From contig WMKJ01000149.1 in NCBI GenBank assembly GCA_009733715.1, positions 1 to 24,984 of the forward strand: 24,984 bases of DNA. The letters are read 5' to 3'. Positions 10,101 to 19,618 of the stretch are shown piece after piece. The stretch comes from Herpomyces periplanetae (lineage: Eukaryota > Ascomycota > Laboulbeniomycetes > Herpomycetales > Herpomycetaceae). A program made the position numbers and the translations under genes. Position 1 is the first letter of the stretch. Each line of letters starts with the position of its first letter. The notes under the pieces were generated by a model. The model saw nothing but the letters and a program-made list of their open reading frames with translations, ran no database searches and was not told the origin of the DNA.

Positions 10101-13100
10101 ATGCTTCCATGCTCCTCCTACCCTCCTATATTCTCTATAGAGAGAGTTAATCTTCAGTATTCTGCGCCATCTACTTTTTCTGCAGCTCAAGTATCAAATA
10201 ATATTATCACCATTGGATTAAAATCAGGTCGAATACTTAGAATAGACTTAGATTGTCCCGAAAAAATTGATGAAATAGAGCTACCAAAACGTGTACAAGA
10301 TGCAGGCATAATAGATAAACTATTTCTCGATCCTACAGGATGTCATTTATTAATTGGAACTACATTAAACGATTACTTCTACCTACATAAACAATCTAGT
10401 CAGGCTAAAAGTTTGTCCAAACTTAAGGGTATACCCATAACTTGTGTATCATGGAATCCGGATTTACCTACGGTTAATACACGAGAAATTCTTTTGGGAT
10501 GCGATGATGGTTGTATTTATGAATTATGCGTACAGCCAACGACAGAATTTTACCGCCGTGAAGAACGAATATTTAAACGAGTATACCAATTTCATCATGA
10601 AAAAATTTCTGGAATTTGGACTAGCATTGTGGATAAACGTTTTGATACCCGTCAGGTTATTGTTTCTACGCAAAACCGAGTACTCAAATTCAGGGAATTA
10701 AGTAATACTACAGAACGTCGTCTTCGTAATGTTTATTCAGGGGAAAAAGATAGTAATGTTAACAATACGAGTTATTTTTCACGATTCTTTAATACCTCTG
10801 TTGTACCTATTATTGAGGATTTTCCCACGGCAGAATTTTCCTACCGCCCTAGCTTATCGGTTTACTCGGATGAGCTTAGTTTAGCGTATAAAAAACAAAG
10901 AAATGATACACATAATAGCAGAGTCAAAGGTGGTAATACATGCCACGATACTATATTTGCTTGGCTACTGTCCTCGGGTATCTATCACGGTTACGTGGAT
11001 CAGGATGAGTATACATGTAATGAGGATGACAGAATTATGAAAGAGGCTAAATTTTTACCTCGCTCGGTTATCCTAGGGTTGTTGAGCAACGGACAAAATG
11101 AAAGTTTTAAAGGGAGTGGAAGTTTTCAGTCAATGGTGATAAGTCAATGGCATATTCTCTTAATGATAAATAACAGAGTAGTGATTGTGAATCGATTGGA
11201 TTACTCGGTTGTTCTAAACCAAGTTGTGATGGACAGGGATACACAGGGAACGGATTGGAAAAGCTTAGGAATTGGATTAAAATCGGATTTATTTCGGAAA
11301 ACTTATTGGCTTTTTACGCCCGGTGAAATATTCGAAATTGTAACAAATGATGAAAGTCGAGATGTATGGAAAATATTTTTTAGGTTTAAACAGTATGAAA
11401 CAGCACTTGAATACGCAGAATCAAGGGATGATAAAGATACGGTTACGATTGCATTGGGAGATTCATTGATTGAAAATGGATCGTATATGAAAGCGGTTCA
11501 AGTGTATAGTAAGAGTAATAAACCCATGGAAAAAGTTGCACTTTTACTCATGGAAGCAGGACAACGAGAAGCTTTACAAGAGTATTTATTGTTAAAGTTA
11601 GGTAAAATGAAGAAACATGGTAATGGAGTACCACGAATGGTACTTTCAACGTGGATTATGGAACTTTTTATGACAAAATTAAATCAACTCGATGCTACTG
11701 AATATGATGAGAGTAATGGTGAAGAGTTGGCTAATGAGGAAAAAAAATTGGTTCGTTTAGCGTATGAAGGATTTATTGATAAATTCAAGGATGATATAGA
11801 TAGTGAAACAGCGTATGAAATTATGAATAACTATGGGAGGGAAGATGAATTGATATACTTTGCTTTAGCAATTGAAGACTTTTATTATGTTATCGATTAT
11901 TTAATTCAAAGGGAAAGGTGGAATCAAGCGGCTAACGTATTACAACGACAAACTGATGCAGAGGTATTTTATAAGTATCATAGTATACTGATGATGAATA
12001 TACCGCGAGAAATAGTTGATATACTGATGCGTCAAAGGAATCTTGATGTTAAACGATTAATACCGGGATTTCTTGCTTATAATAAAAGGGTTAAGCATGT
12101 TGATTTATCACAAAATCAAGCCATACGATACCTTTTATACGAAATTTCATTCAATCAATCTACCGATCCAGCAGTTCATAATACACTTATTTCGTTATAT
12201 GCTTCACATGATGGTCGAGATGAATCTGCCTTATTATCGTATATGGAAGAGCAAGGGTATTTATCCCGACGTCGCAGTTTACTTGATGATAAATCGTCAT
12301 CCGGACCATTGAGGCAAAAGTTCGAAATGGGGAAGGAAATTAAATGGAATTATGATCCAGATCTTGCGCTTCGTCTTTGCTTGCAAAATAAACGATTACA
12401 ATGTTGTGTTCTTATATTAACGAGTATGGAGAAGTTTGTAGAAGCCATGAGTTTAGCTTTACAATTTGGAGAAATGTCATTGGCCGAAAAAGTAGCAGAA
12501 TCACCGGGAATACGAGATAACTTACGCAAAAAACTTTGGCTCATGATCGCACAAAAATTGTTAAATAATATAAGTCAAACAGAATCTTCACAGGGATCAA
12601 TAAAATCACTAGGTGTACCTCATGTTGGTCAAGTATTAAACTTAATGAAGCGAAGTATGAATTTACTCAAAATTGAAGATTTAATTCCCTTATTTCCCGA
12701 TTTCGTGGTAATGGAAGATTTCCGGGATGAAATATTTACAGCTTTAGAGGGCTATTCTCGACAACTTGACAAGCTAAATCATAATATGGTTCAAACACAA
12801 AAGATTTCCAAAAACTTAATTGAACAACATTCACAATTGATTCCACGTCGGTATAGCATAATTCAACCTGAAGACTCATGTTATATTTGCAAATTACCCT
12901 TATTAATACAAACGTTTTGTGTATTTCCATGCAATCATGCATTTCATGATAGCTGCCTTTCAACATGGTTAACATTACGGTTATCACCGGCCAAGACATC
13001 ACGTATGCGACATTTGAATAAGGAAATTCAGTCCACGGTAAAGGATTCACAAGAAAGAAAGGATATTCAAAAAGACTTGGACGATATAATTCTTGAATCC

Positions 13101-13199
13101 TGCATTCTTTGCGATGATTTGGCCATAAAGCTGATCGACAAACCATTTGTATCTGCTCCTTCCAAAGCTGGCTTATTGCCCGTTCCTTCCCCTATATAG
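10101..13199 (+). CDS. VPS18: VPS18/PEP3, HOPS and CORVET tethering subunit
   Basis: VPS18 is a core subunit of the HOPS and CORVET complexes, which tether membranes before fusion at the vacuole and endosome. The single-exon gene encodes 1032 residues, close to the family size. The N-terminal half reads as a beta-propeller (LKSGRILRIDL, CVSWNPD, REILLGCDDGCIYEL). The Pep3/Vps18 domain follows (LGLLSNGQ, VVIVNRLDYSVV, SRDVWKIFFRFKQYETALEYAE), then a clathrin-heavy-chain-like alpha-solenoid. The C-terminal RING-H2-like zinc finger is at about 925-1005: CYIC, FPCNHAFHDSC, then CILC after a 40-odd residue loop. No signal peptide or membrane segment is seen, as expected for a peripheral protein. 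The stop lies 38 bp from the stop of the opposing LysM gene, so the transcripts probably overlap. Confidence 0.97.
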   Translation: MLPCSSYPPIFSIERVNLQYSAPSTFSAAQVSNNIITIGLKSGRILRIDLDCPEKIDEIELPKRVQDAGIIDKLFLDPTGCHLLIGTTLNDYFYLHKQSSQAKSLSKLKGIPITCVSWNPDLPTVNTREILLGCDDGCIYELCVQPTTEFYRREERIFKRVYQFHHEKISGIWTSIVDKRFDTRQVIVSTQNRVLKFRELSNTTERRLRNVYSGEKDSNVNNTSYFSRFFNTSVVPIIEDFPTAEFSYRPSLSVYSDELSLAYKKQRNDTHNSRVKGGNTCHDTIFAWLLSSGIYHGYVDQDEYTCNEDDRIMKEAKFLPRSVILGLLSNGQNESFKGSGSFQSMVISQWHILLMINNRVVIVNRLDYSVVLNQVVMDRDTQGTDWKSLGIGLKSDLFRKTYWLFTPGEIFEIVTNDESRDVWKIFFRFKQYETALEYAESRDDKDTVTIALGDSLIENGSYMKAVQVYSKSNKPMEKVALLLMEAGQREALQEYLLLKLGKMKKHGNGVPRMVLSTWIMELFMTKLNQLDATEYDESNGEELANEEKKLVRLAYEGFIDKFKDDIDSETAYEIMNNYGREDELIYFALAIEDFYYVIDYLIQRERWNQAANVLQRQTDAEVFYKYHSILMMNIPREIVDILMRQRNLDVKRLIPGFLAYNKRVKHVDLSQNQAIRYLLYEISFNQSTDPAVHNTLISLYASHDGRDESALLSYMEEQGYLSRRRSLLDDKSSSGPLRQKFEMGKEIKWNYDPDLALRLCLQNKRLQCCVLILTSMEKFVEAMSLALQFGEMSLAEKVAESPGIRDNLRKKLWLMIAQKLLNNISQTESSQGSIKSLGVPHVGQVLNLMKRSMNLLKIEDLIPLFPDFVVMEDFRDEIFTALEGYSRQLDKLNHNMVQTQKISKNLIEQHSQLIPRRYSIIQPEDSCYICKLPLLIQTFCVFPCNHAFHDSCLSTWLTLRLSPAKTSRMRHLNKEIQSTVKDSQERKDIQKDLDDIILESCILCDDLAIKLIDKPFVSAPSKAGLLPVPSPI

Positions 13200-13237
13200 C
13201 CCATCCGTTTCTCGTGCCTATGGACTTCTCCGATTTC

Positions 13238-14683
13238 TCAACATTCCTCTTCAGCCCTGCGACACTCTTTCCCTTTTTTCCGCTCCCGAACATCGCTCTT
13301 GCCTTGTTCAGTGCGTTTAAATCCCGTAGAAATTTGTGTATCGCTGTAACTATAACTGTTGCCGCTGCTATTTAACTCCCATGGCTCGTTTAATTCAATC
13401 AAATCTCCACTTATTGCCTCCCTTGTTACACTTTTACTCGGTGAATTAGTCCGTTCCAGAATGATCAAGTCTACCTCATCTTGATAAGCTCTATTGTTGT
13501 TATTATTAACACCGTTAGACGTTTCTTTTACCACTTTGCTGACTTGTGTAGCAACCTTCCGAACCCATTTATTAACGCTTTCGCTGACAACGGATTCTAG
13601 ACCACTTCGGGTTCCCAGGTTACGATTTAACGTCCCAAATGAGCGAATTCTTTCTAAACCTGGGATGGCTGAAGTTGAAACATTGGATGGATTTACGCGA
13701 CTATCGGTAAAATACGCTTGCATTAAACGGGATAATCCGTCATCCGCCGGACCAGGTTTACTAGTAGACTGATCTAAACTACCAACACCCCGCGATGTGG
13801 AAAGGGAATCCATTAGCATTAGCATATCTTCCCAACTGCGATCGTTCCATTTCAGGGAAGCTGTAGGTTTTCTTTCATTTGTAACGGTAGACTGGAAAGA
13901 ATTTTGTAATGGTAATTTAGGAAGTGTAAAAGTTTGATCATCGCTAATCCAACTATCTACACTATCACGGCATTCGTTTGATAAACTAGGTTTTCCTTTA
14001 TCACACGATGAATACTTGACACGGGTTCTGGGGAAGAAGCCTAGCTCACGTTGAGCTAATCGGCCAACTCTAATAACTTGGGAAATATTGCCCACTTTCA
14101 CCCAGTCCACGTGTTCTAAAGATGGAATTTCACATTGAATGAGTTGGGGCACATCCACGGGGTAAGCTTTAACGGAACAAGCATGAATAGGAATAAGGAG
14201 AAATTTGCGAGATTGAATGGAATCATTAGCCCATAGGCCGTTTGACTTGCAGACAAGAGTAGAACTACAACCAAATTTGACACATACACCGGCAAGAGTG
14301 TCACGAGCCTCAACACAATAAACGTAAACTGTAACGTGATCGTTTAGCTGATTAAGGTCAGGGTTAACATCAACGTCACGGTACTTAGGTTGAGGGGAGG
14401 TTAACACAGGGAAAGCGTAAGATGAATGATTAACGCAAGAGTTTTGTGGGTTAGGAATGTCAGAGAATTCAGCATGGTAAGGCCATTTTGAGGGAAGTGA
14501 GTGTATAGGGTTAACGGAATGGCATTGGGGGGAAGGATGACGATGAGGGGAGGTCAGAATATTTTCACATGAAGATGTATAGGAGGAAGAGGAGGGGTTA
14601 AAATTTTGTTGTAAAGAGGTATCACAAACGCGCTTTTGACACTTGGACTGAGTACGCGCAAGCGATTTCAAAGTATCAGACAT
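13238..14683 (-). CDS. intracellular LysM-domain protein
   Basis: This single-exon gene encodes 481 residues with one LysM domain at about 118-167 (YVYCVEARDTLAGVCVKFGCSSTLVCKSNGLWANDSIQSRKFLLIP). The pattern of a DTLAG start, an N-LW-NDSI middle and a KFLLIP end is typical of eukaryotic cytosolic LysM proteins, including the human LYSMD group and filamentous-fungal relatives. There is no signal peptide or membrane segment, so it is unlikely to be a secreted chitin-binding effector. The rest is Ser-rich and probably disordered, with a short run of five Asn and a basic C-terminus (RERKKGKECRRAEEEC). The start ATG 14683 gives MSDTLKSLARTQSK. Unusually many Cys lie in the N-terminal half. Its biochemical role is not established from this sequence. 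Confidence 0.85.
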   Translation of the reverse strand: MSDTLKSLARTQSKCQKRVCDTSLQQNFNPSSSSYTSSCENILTSPHRHPSPQCHSVNPIHSLPSKWPYHAEFSDIPNPQNSCVNHSSYAFPVLTSPQPKYRDVDVNPDLNQLNDHVTVYVYCVEARDTLAGVCVKFGCSSTLVCKSNGLWANDSIQSRKFLLIPIHACSVKAYPVDVPQLIQCEIPSLEHVDWVKVGNISQVIRVGRLAQRELGFFPRTRVKYSSCDKGKPSLSNECRDSVDSWISDDQTFTLPKLPLQNSFQSTVTNERKPTASLKWNDRSWEDMLMLMDSLSTSRGVGSLDQSTSKPGPADDGLSRLMQAYFTDSRVNPSNVSTSAIPGLERIRSFGTLNRNLGTRSGLESVVSESVNKWVRKVATQVSKVVKETSNGVNNNNNRAYQDEVDLIILERTNSPSKSVTREAISGDLIELNEPWELNSSGNSYSYSDTQISTGFKRTEQGKSDVRERKKGKECRRAEEEC

Positions 14684-15237
14684 GTAGAAGAATTCAACTT
14701 AAACTGCAGGGTATGTACCTTAGTACGTACGTAACTCAAGAGATGTCGACGTACACAATCCCTTCACACGTCATCCGACAAGATACTTTGCCGCATTTTT
14801 CGTGAGCAAGATGATGAAGGAAAGGTTCAAGACTAGAAGAGGGGTGAGCGACGGGGAAAAAATAAAGAAGGGTAAAATAAAATAAATGCAATAAGAGTAT
14901 GATGGGGAAGGGAAGAGATGATAAAGAGATGAAGTTAACAAAGGAAGATGTTAAAAAAGGTTAACATGTCTAAACTTTACAAGGGAAGCGAAAAAAGAAG
15001 GGACGATCCTAACGTAAGAAACGAAGGCGGAGGAGAGTTTGAGAATAGAAATGACGACTCAGGTGGCTTCCGTTTTGGCCCTAGCCCCTTCCTTTGGCGA
15101 TACTGACTTTGTCGTTCCTTCCCCTGTTTCGGAAAATTATATATTCGGGCCGAGATCCCGTGATTGGCCGCTCCAAATATTTCCATTTTGAGAAACTTGT
15201 TGAGGAAGTTGAAAAGGAAATTTTGGGTCGGAGCAGC
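14684..15237. promoter_or_regulatory. LysM gene upstream / NUR1 downstream region
   Basis: This intergenic stretch lies between two leftward genes. It includes a TACGTACGTA palindrome at 14724-14733 close to the LysM start and a plus-strand purine-rich leader at about 14800-15015. At 15051-15191 there is a less AT-rich patch with an ATG-started 46-codon plus-strand frame (MTTQVASVLALAPSFGDTDF...), and an overlapping minus-strand frame. Neither resembles a known family, so I do not call either a gene. Confidence 0.35.
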
Positions 15238-17067
15238 TTAAATGTAACTTTTTCCAAAATATAGTTTTTCATCTATGTTAGCTCGACTTGAACGATATCT
15301 TGATTGGTTTAATGGGCTAGCTGCATGAGAATAAACACCTAAACTACCACCAGAATTTCCGTGTTTAGTGGGAGTTGCAACCGTGGTATAAACACATGTA
15401 GAAGATTCATGATGATTATTCCATTTACTAGATTGGGTTGATGGAGATGTGACAGTTTCATCAGTATCATGAAGAGAATATATTGATCGGGACCGTTTAG
15501 ATGATTCTTTGGAAAATCTTGTATTACAGCGAGAGGAAGCTCTGGCTGTGAGATTAAATGAGGTATAGGACGACGTCGGGGATGAACGATTAAAACTATG
15601 AGCTTGATTAAATTTTGCATCTATGGGACGATCAGAAAGGTGATTAGAAGAGGAATAAGACTCATTTTTAAGGTTTAACGGCCTTTGATATGGGGTACTA
15701 GAGGATTCGCGTAATTTTAACAAATTATTAGGATCATAATGTTCGGAGTAAGCAAGGTTAGGATGGATTGAATAACCTCTGGCAGGGGGAATTGTGGCAG
15801 GATACTGATCAACTTGACACTGAGGACGCAGATCATCACAAGACGAAGCTTGGTCCAAAGTAGTAGATCGGGAAGATGAAGTGGCCTCGTGAGGAGTGAC
15901 CTGAACAGCGAGGGAATGCATAGGACGAGAAATCCTAGGTTGAACATACTTAACGTTGAATTCATTCATAACTTCGCGATGAAGAAAAGATTTATCCAAA
16001 GTACTCTGGGAGTGGGAAGTTTGTAAAAAGGATAATTGAAGGGATAAAGTAATGCCTAATAGAAGAGCTATAAGCAGAGAAATGTTTGAATGAGCATCTA
16101 ACTCGATGGGAGAAAGTATAACGTAGTAGGCAATGACGTGGGCAGGGCTAAAGAAGCAGAACAATTGTAGACACAGTGGAACGGGATCCCATATACTTAG
16201 TTGCCAAACATCATTTTGATAAGCAAGGGAATTGGGAGATTTTTGGTGATAATTAGGATGAGTAGATGAAGGAGGAATAGGACGTCGTTTTAAAAAGTTA
16301 GTTAGCCATGTATAACTAGTCGATAAAGTGGATATTGGGCGGGAAGACTGAGAATCCAAAGAACTGGATACAGGAACTAATTTAGCGGATGGAGTATTTG
16401 GAGTATTGTGAATAGATGTTTCGAATAAACGGTAATGGCGTTTTCTGGAAAAGGCAAAGTAAGCGTTAACGAGGGAAAAGATTGATAAAAGGAGGACGGT
16501 AGTAGAGGAAGTTTGGGCAAAAAAGCGATTCCAAGAAGTTGAGTTAGGGGGATAAATGGCATAATCAAAGTCGGGATGTGAAAGCGGAAGAGAGGAAGAA
16601 GAATGGGAAGGGTATTTAATGAGGGTAGGTTCAGTGAAGACTTCATCGATGGGGGTGAGGTGAGAATTGATGCGACATATTATGAAGAGTAGATTAAGGG
16701 AGATGGCGATTATGAGCAAGAATGAACTTGAAGAGTTATGTGTACGGGAAGATGATGGGGAACATGTAGAGCAAGTTAAGCGGGTAGCTTGAAAGGATTT
16801 AGTGGAAAAAAAAGGTTGGGGATCGGTTGAAGAGGGATGGCGAACATTTTGAGGATTTGAATTGGAAGAGAAATTATCAGGATGATAACAATTCGAACAG
16901 TTACTAACATGACCCCACCACCATTGACGGTGAACAGAATCCCAAGTAGTAGACCAGAGAATTTCGGAGATGCAGTTTAAAAGATCGGAGAATTTAGAGT
17001 AAAGAATTGTGAAAATACGCGTCGATACTGAAGAATGGCGAACTAAACGACGAGAAGAGGGTCTCAT
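15238..17067 (-). CDS. NUR1: NUR1/Mug154-type nuclear rim membrane protein
   Basis: NUR1 proteins sit in the inner nuclear membrane. With LEM-domain partners they anchor rDNA and silent chromatin at the nuclear edge. ATG 17067 is chosen because MRPSSRRLVRHSS matches the usual start (basic, followed by a WLSEEL/WD-like stretch, here ISEILWSTTWDS). The frame is open 36 codons further upstream, but that extension is a hydrophobic AT-rich shadow. The 609-residue product has four likely membrane segments: about 116-131 (ending in the family's LLFIICRIN), 189-206 (followed by SRKRHYRLFE), 298-318 and 329-348. The diagnostic blocks NTPNTPSAK and LSIWDPVPLCLQLFCFFSPAHV are present. After about 360 it is a long Ser-rich tail. 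An insert before the first membrane segment carries two CxxC pairs (57-60 and 99-102). It is divergent to VMA7, with 411 bp between start codons. Confidence 0.9.
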   Translation of the reverse strand: MRPSSRRLVRHSSVSTRIFTILYSKFSDLLNCISEILWSTTWDSVHRQWWWGHVSNCSNCYHPDNFSSNSNPQNVRHPSSTDPQPFFSTKSFQATRLTCSTCSPSSSRTHNSSSSFLLIIAISLNLLFIICRINSHLTPIDEVFTEPTLIKYPSHSSSSLPLSHPDFDYAIYPPNSTSWNRFFAQTSSTTVLLLSIFSLVNAYFAFSRKRHYRLFETSIHNTPNTPSAKLVPVSSSLDSQSSRPISTLSTSYTWLTNFLKRRPIPPSSTHPNYHQKSPNSLAYQNDVWQLSIWDPVPLCLQLFCFFSPAHVIAYYVILSPIELDAHSNISLLIALLLGITLSLQLSFLQTSHSQSTLDKSFLHREVMNEFNVKYVQPRISRPMHSLAVQVTPHEATSSSRSTTLDQASSCDDLRPQCQVDQYPATIPPARGYSIHPNLAYSEHYDPNNLLKLRESSSTPYQRPLNLKNESYSSSNHLSDRPIDAKFNQAHSFNRSSPTSSYTSFNLTARASSRCNTRFSKESSKRSRSIYSLHDTDETVTSPSTQSSKWNNHHESSTCVYTTVATPTKHGNSGGSLGVYSHAASPLNQSRYRSSRANIDEKLYFGKSYI

Positions 17068-17487
17068 GACGAAGAGATATATGTGGAACAAAATTCGAAA
17101 GGGATAAGGAGTAAAAAAATTGAGAAGAATAAAAGAAATGAAATATTTAAATATGTAAAAGAAGTTTAGAAGCAATAGGATTTTTCATAAATATAATTTT
17201 TATTGCAAAAATTTCGAAAACACGAAACGGGATCATCACGTGAGTTTTCAGTAAGGAACGGCAAAACATTGAACCGCGCACGTGAGCGGGGTAGAGGAGA
17301 TGATGGGCCGGAGGTCATGTGGGGGGGATCACGTGGGAATGGTCAAGGGGATTTTGTTGCAGGTTAAAAGGGAATATTTCTTCCAAGTTTTCATGATTTT
17401 TATCATGATGTTCATTAGTTAATTTATTTTAATTTTGAATTGTTTGAATTTATTATATATTTGATATTTTGAGAAATTATGTTAATT
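17068..17487. promoter_or_regulatory. divergent NUR1/VMA7 promoter with three CACGTG boxes
   Basis: This short region must drive NUR1 leftward and VMA7 rightward. It holds three CACGTG E-boxes within 100 bp, at 17237-17242 (in TCACGTGA), 17279-17284 and 17330-17335. They lie in an island less AT-rich than the flanks (about 17225-17350). CACGTG is the consensus for bHLH factors such as Cbf1. Which gene or factor uses these sites is inference. Confidence 0.6.
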
Positions 17488-18316
17488 ATGGCTACTACTT
17501 GTGCAGAAAATGTAGGCGATAGTACAAATCGACAGCTCATAGCGATAATTGGGGACGATGTAAGTATTTTTAAATTTGCATAATAGGAAAGTTTTTTGGG
17601 GAGAAATTATTTAATTTATTTTTGCATTTTAACAAAACTCATGAGTAGGAATCAGTTACAGGATTACTATTATCGGGGATTGGAGTAAGCTGGGAAAAAG
17701 ATTTGCCAAATTATGAACAAAGTTGACGATTAAAAAAAATTTGATATTTCAACTACTCAAAAGCACGTTATACCTCATAATTCAATTGACGATGTAAAAG
17801 CACGGAGTGATGTTGATAAACGGGATCTGAATGAAATAAGTAAATCATCGGCTTACATTCACGCAATGACGAAGAATTATTTTATAGTGGATGCTAAGAC
17901 GGAGGAAACATGCATTGATATTGCATTTAAATGTTATACATTGCTTCGTAATGATATTGCAATACTTTTAATTAATCAGCATGTGAGTTATTGCTTAACA
18001 GGGTTGAGATAAGCCAGAGACAGAGGGACTGTAGTCGATGGTAAACCAAAGGAATGAACGTATCATTTTTTACAAATAAAGGAAGACATGGATATTGCGA
18101 GCTTGTGCAACAATGAATTTGGAGGAAGAAATGACTGTTGAGGCTGGTTGTGCAGTTAACAGATACTAATGAGTCTAGATCGCGGATCGTATTCGGAGCT
18201 TAGTAGAGTCTCATACTCAGGTTTTCCCAACAGTATTGGAAATCCCCGCTAAAAATCATCCGTGGGATGCAAGTCGTGATTCCGTGCTTAAACGAGTTCG
18301 AAAGTTGCAAGGATAA
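17488..18316 (+). CDS. VMA7: V-ATPase V1 subunit F, four exons
   Basis: Subunit F belongs to the central stalk of the V1 sector of the vacuolar proton pump. The gene is cut into four exons: 17488-17559, 17649-17684, 17764-17982 and 18179-18316. All three introns (89, 79 and 196 bp) are phase 0 with GTAAGT, GTAAGC and GTGAGT donors; the last has a TACTAAT branch site 10 nt before its TAG acceptor. Joined, they give 154 residues with the family landmarks RQLIAIIGDD-ESVTGLLLSGIG, NYFIVDAKTEE, LRNDIAILLINQH-IADRIRSLV and PTVLEIPAKNHPWDASRDSVLKRVRKL. An in-frame ATG at 17479 could add three residues. It is longer than the usual 115-125 residues because of an insert of roughly 27 residues between LSGIG and NYFIVD, which is lacking in the homologues I know. 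Confidence 0.94.
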
Positions 18317-19618
18317 TGTAGAGGGTAACGATTGTCGAAATGTCATAGATGTAAGACGAATCAAGGCAAGAGATAAAAATAGTAAAGGAAAAAAGGTTAT
18401 GCGTAATGAAATGGTTGAATATTAAGGCGCGAGAATTGATGTATGAAGGGAAGAAGAGAAACTTGAAAATTCTAATACGGATCGGAGAATTTATTAGATA
18501 AGCTGACGGCATTGTTTACACGTTTCTGGATGTACAGGCGGCTGCGGTAATGAATATTCGCGCCAAAGTGAGTGAGGTGGACATATGGCAGTGCAAAAGT
18601 GTATATGATTTATACATTTTCTGCGTAAGTACCTTTATCCTCATTTATTGGCTAATAATAAACTAACTTTTTCTTGATCTTACGATATAACTATAATATC
18701 ATCGTACTACCTCATGTTAATACAGGCATTATTTCCATTTAGTATACTTTTGTAGGGGATCCTTGGGATGATAATTTTTACAGTTATCAGAGTTTACACT
18801 CTACGGTGCTATACTGTATGTATGGGTTTATCAATATATACACAATCCCAGTATCTTAGACAGCAAGTAATGCGTAAAAGTTTATGGCTATTAACATATT
18901 AAGGGTAACTTAAGTGTACAAGCTAAAGACTTACTTTAAGGAAATAAATACCCAGATAAACTTGACCAGGAAGATGGGAAGGTAGTATGAGTATATACTC
19001 ATATACAAATTGATTAGCACAGTATACTAAAAGCGGAAAGCTAAAAATGGATAAGGGTACTACGGTACTACATTTTGATCAAAAGGATTTACTAATGATA
19101 TAGTGATATTTAGAATGTGAGTAATTGAGTCAAAATAATATACCAAGGAAGGTTACATGGTATAGGAAAGATTTTACACACTAAATGAAATAGAGTGGAA
19201 AGAGATGAAATTTATAGGGAAGTTCTAAGCCTATCAAATAAAGGAGGTGGGAAGTTGTCTATAGCATACCATAGTTTTTATATTATTAAAAGGGAAAGGA
19301 AATAGATACGAGGGCGCAAAAACAAATGAACTTGGATGAAAAGGTATTAGGCCTAAATTGTGGAGAATAGTTACACAATTCCCCGAGGTGTATGTGAGGA
19401 CGTAGGCACGTAAAAACCATACACAAAATGATGGGGTATTCCTACACATACACAAAAGTAGAACTCAGGACAAAATGAAAAAAGGAGTTTAAAGAGTGAA
19501 AATCAAAGTGGTGAATAGGATGAAGGGAAGGGAAAATAAACTTAAGACAGACACAATGGTCAGAAGCATTTTAGACTAAAACTTCTAACTCAGGTATAGG
19601 AGGGAACGAAAGGAAAAT
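18317..19618. other. gene-free stretch downstream of VMA7 and NPC2
   Basis: About 1.3 kb lie between two convergent genes. It is AT-rich, purine-biased on the plus strand towards the right, and holds an 18-bp perfect palindrome at 18986-19003. Short frames on both strands have no recognisable domain. I see no splice-linked exons, tRNA or transposon remnant. It may be only the two 3' flanks and a spacer. Confidence 0.4.
18986..19003. repeat. 18-bp perfect palindrome
   Basis: TATGAGTATATACTCATA reads the same on both strands with no spacer. It lies in the gene-free stretch between VMA7 and NPC2. It is long enough to be a dimeric protein site, but no partner is indicated. Confidence 0.9.

Noticed and set aside
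17068-17175. 36-codon hydrophobic N-terminal extension of NUR1
   Set aside because: It is AT-rich and Phe/Leu-only in character, and the family N-terminus starts at MRPSSRRLVR.
18288-19455. Minus-strand frames downstream of VMA7
   Set aside because: The first overlaps the last VMA7 exon antisense and both lack any recognisable family feature.
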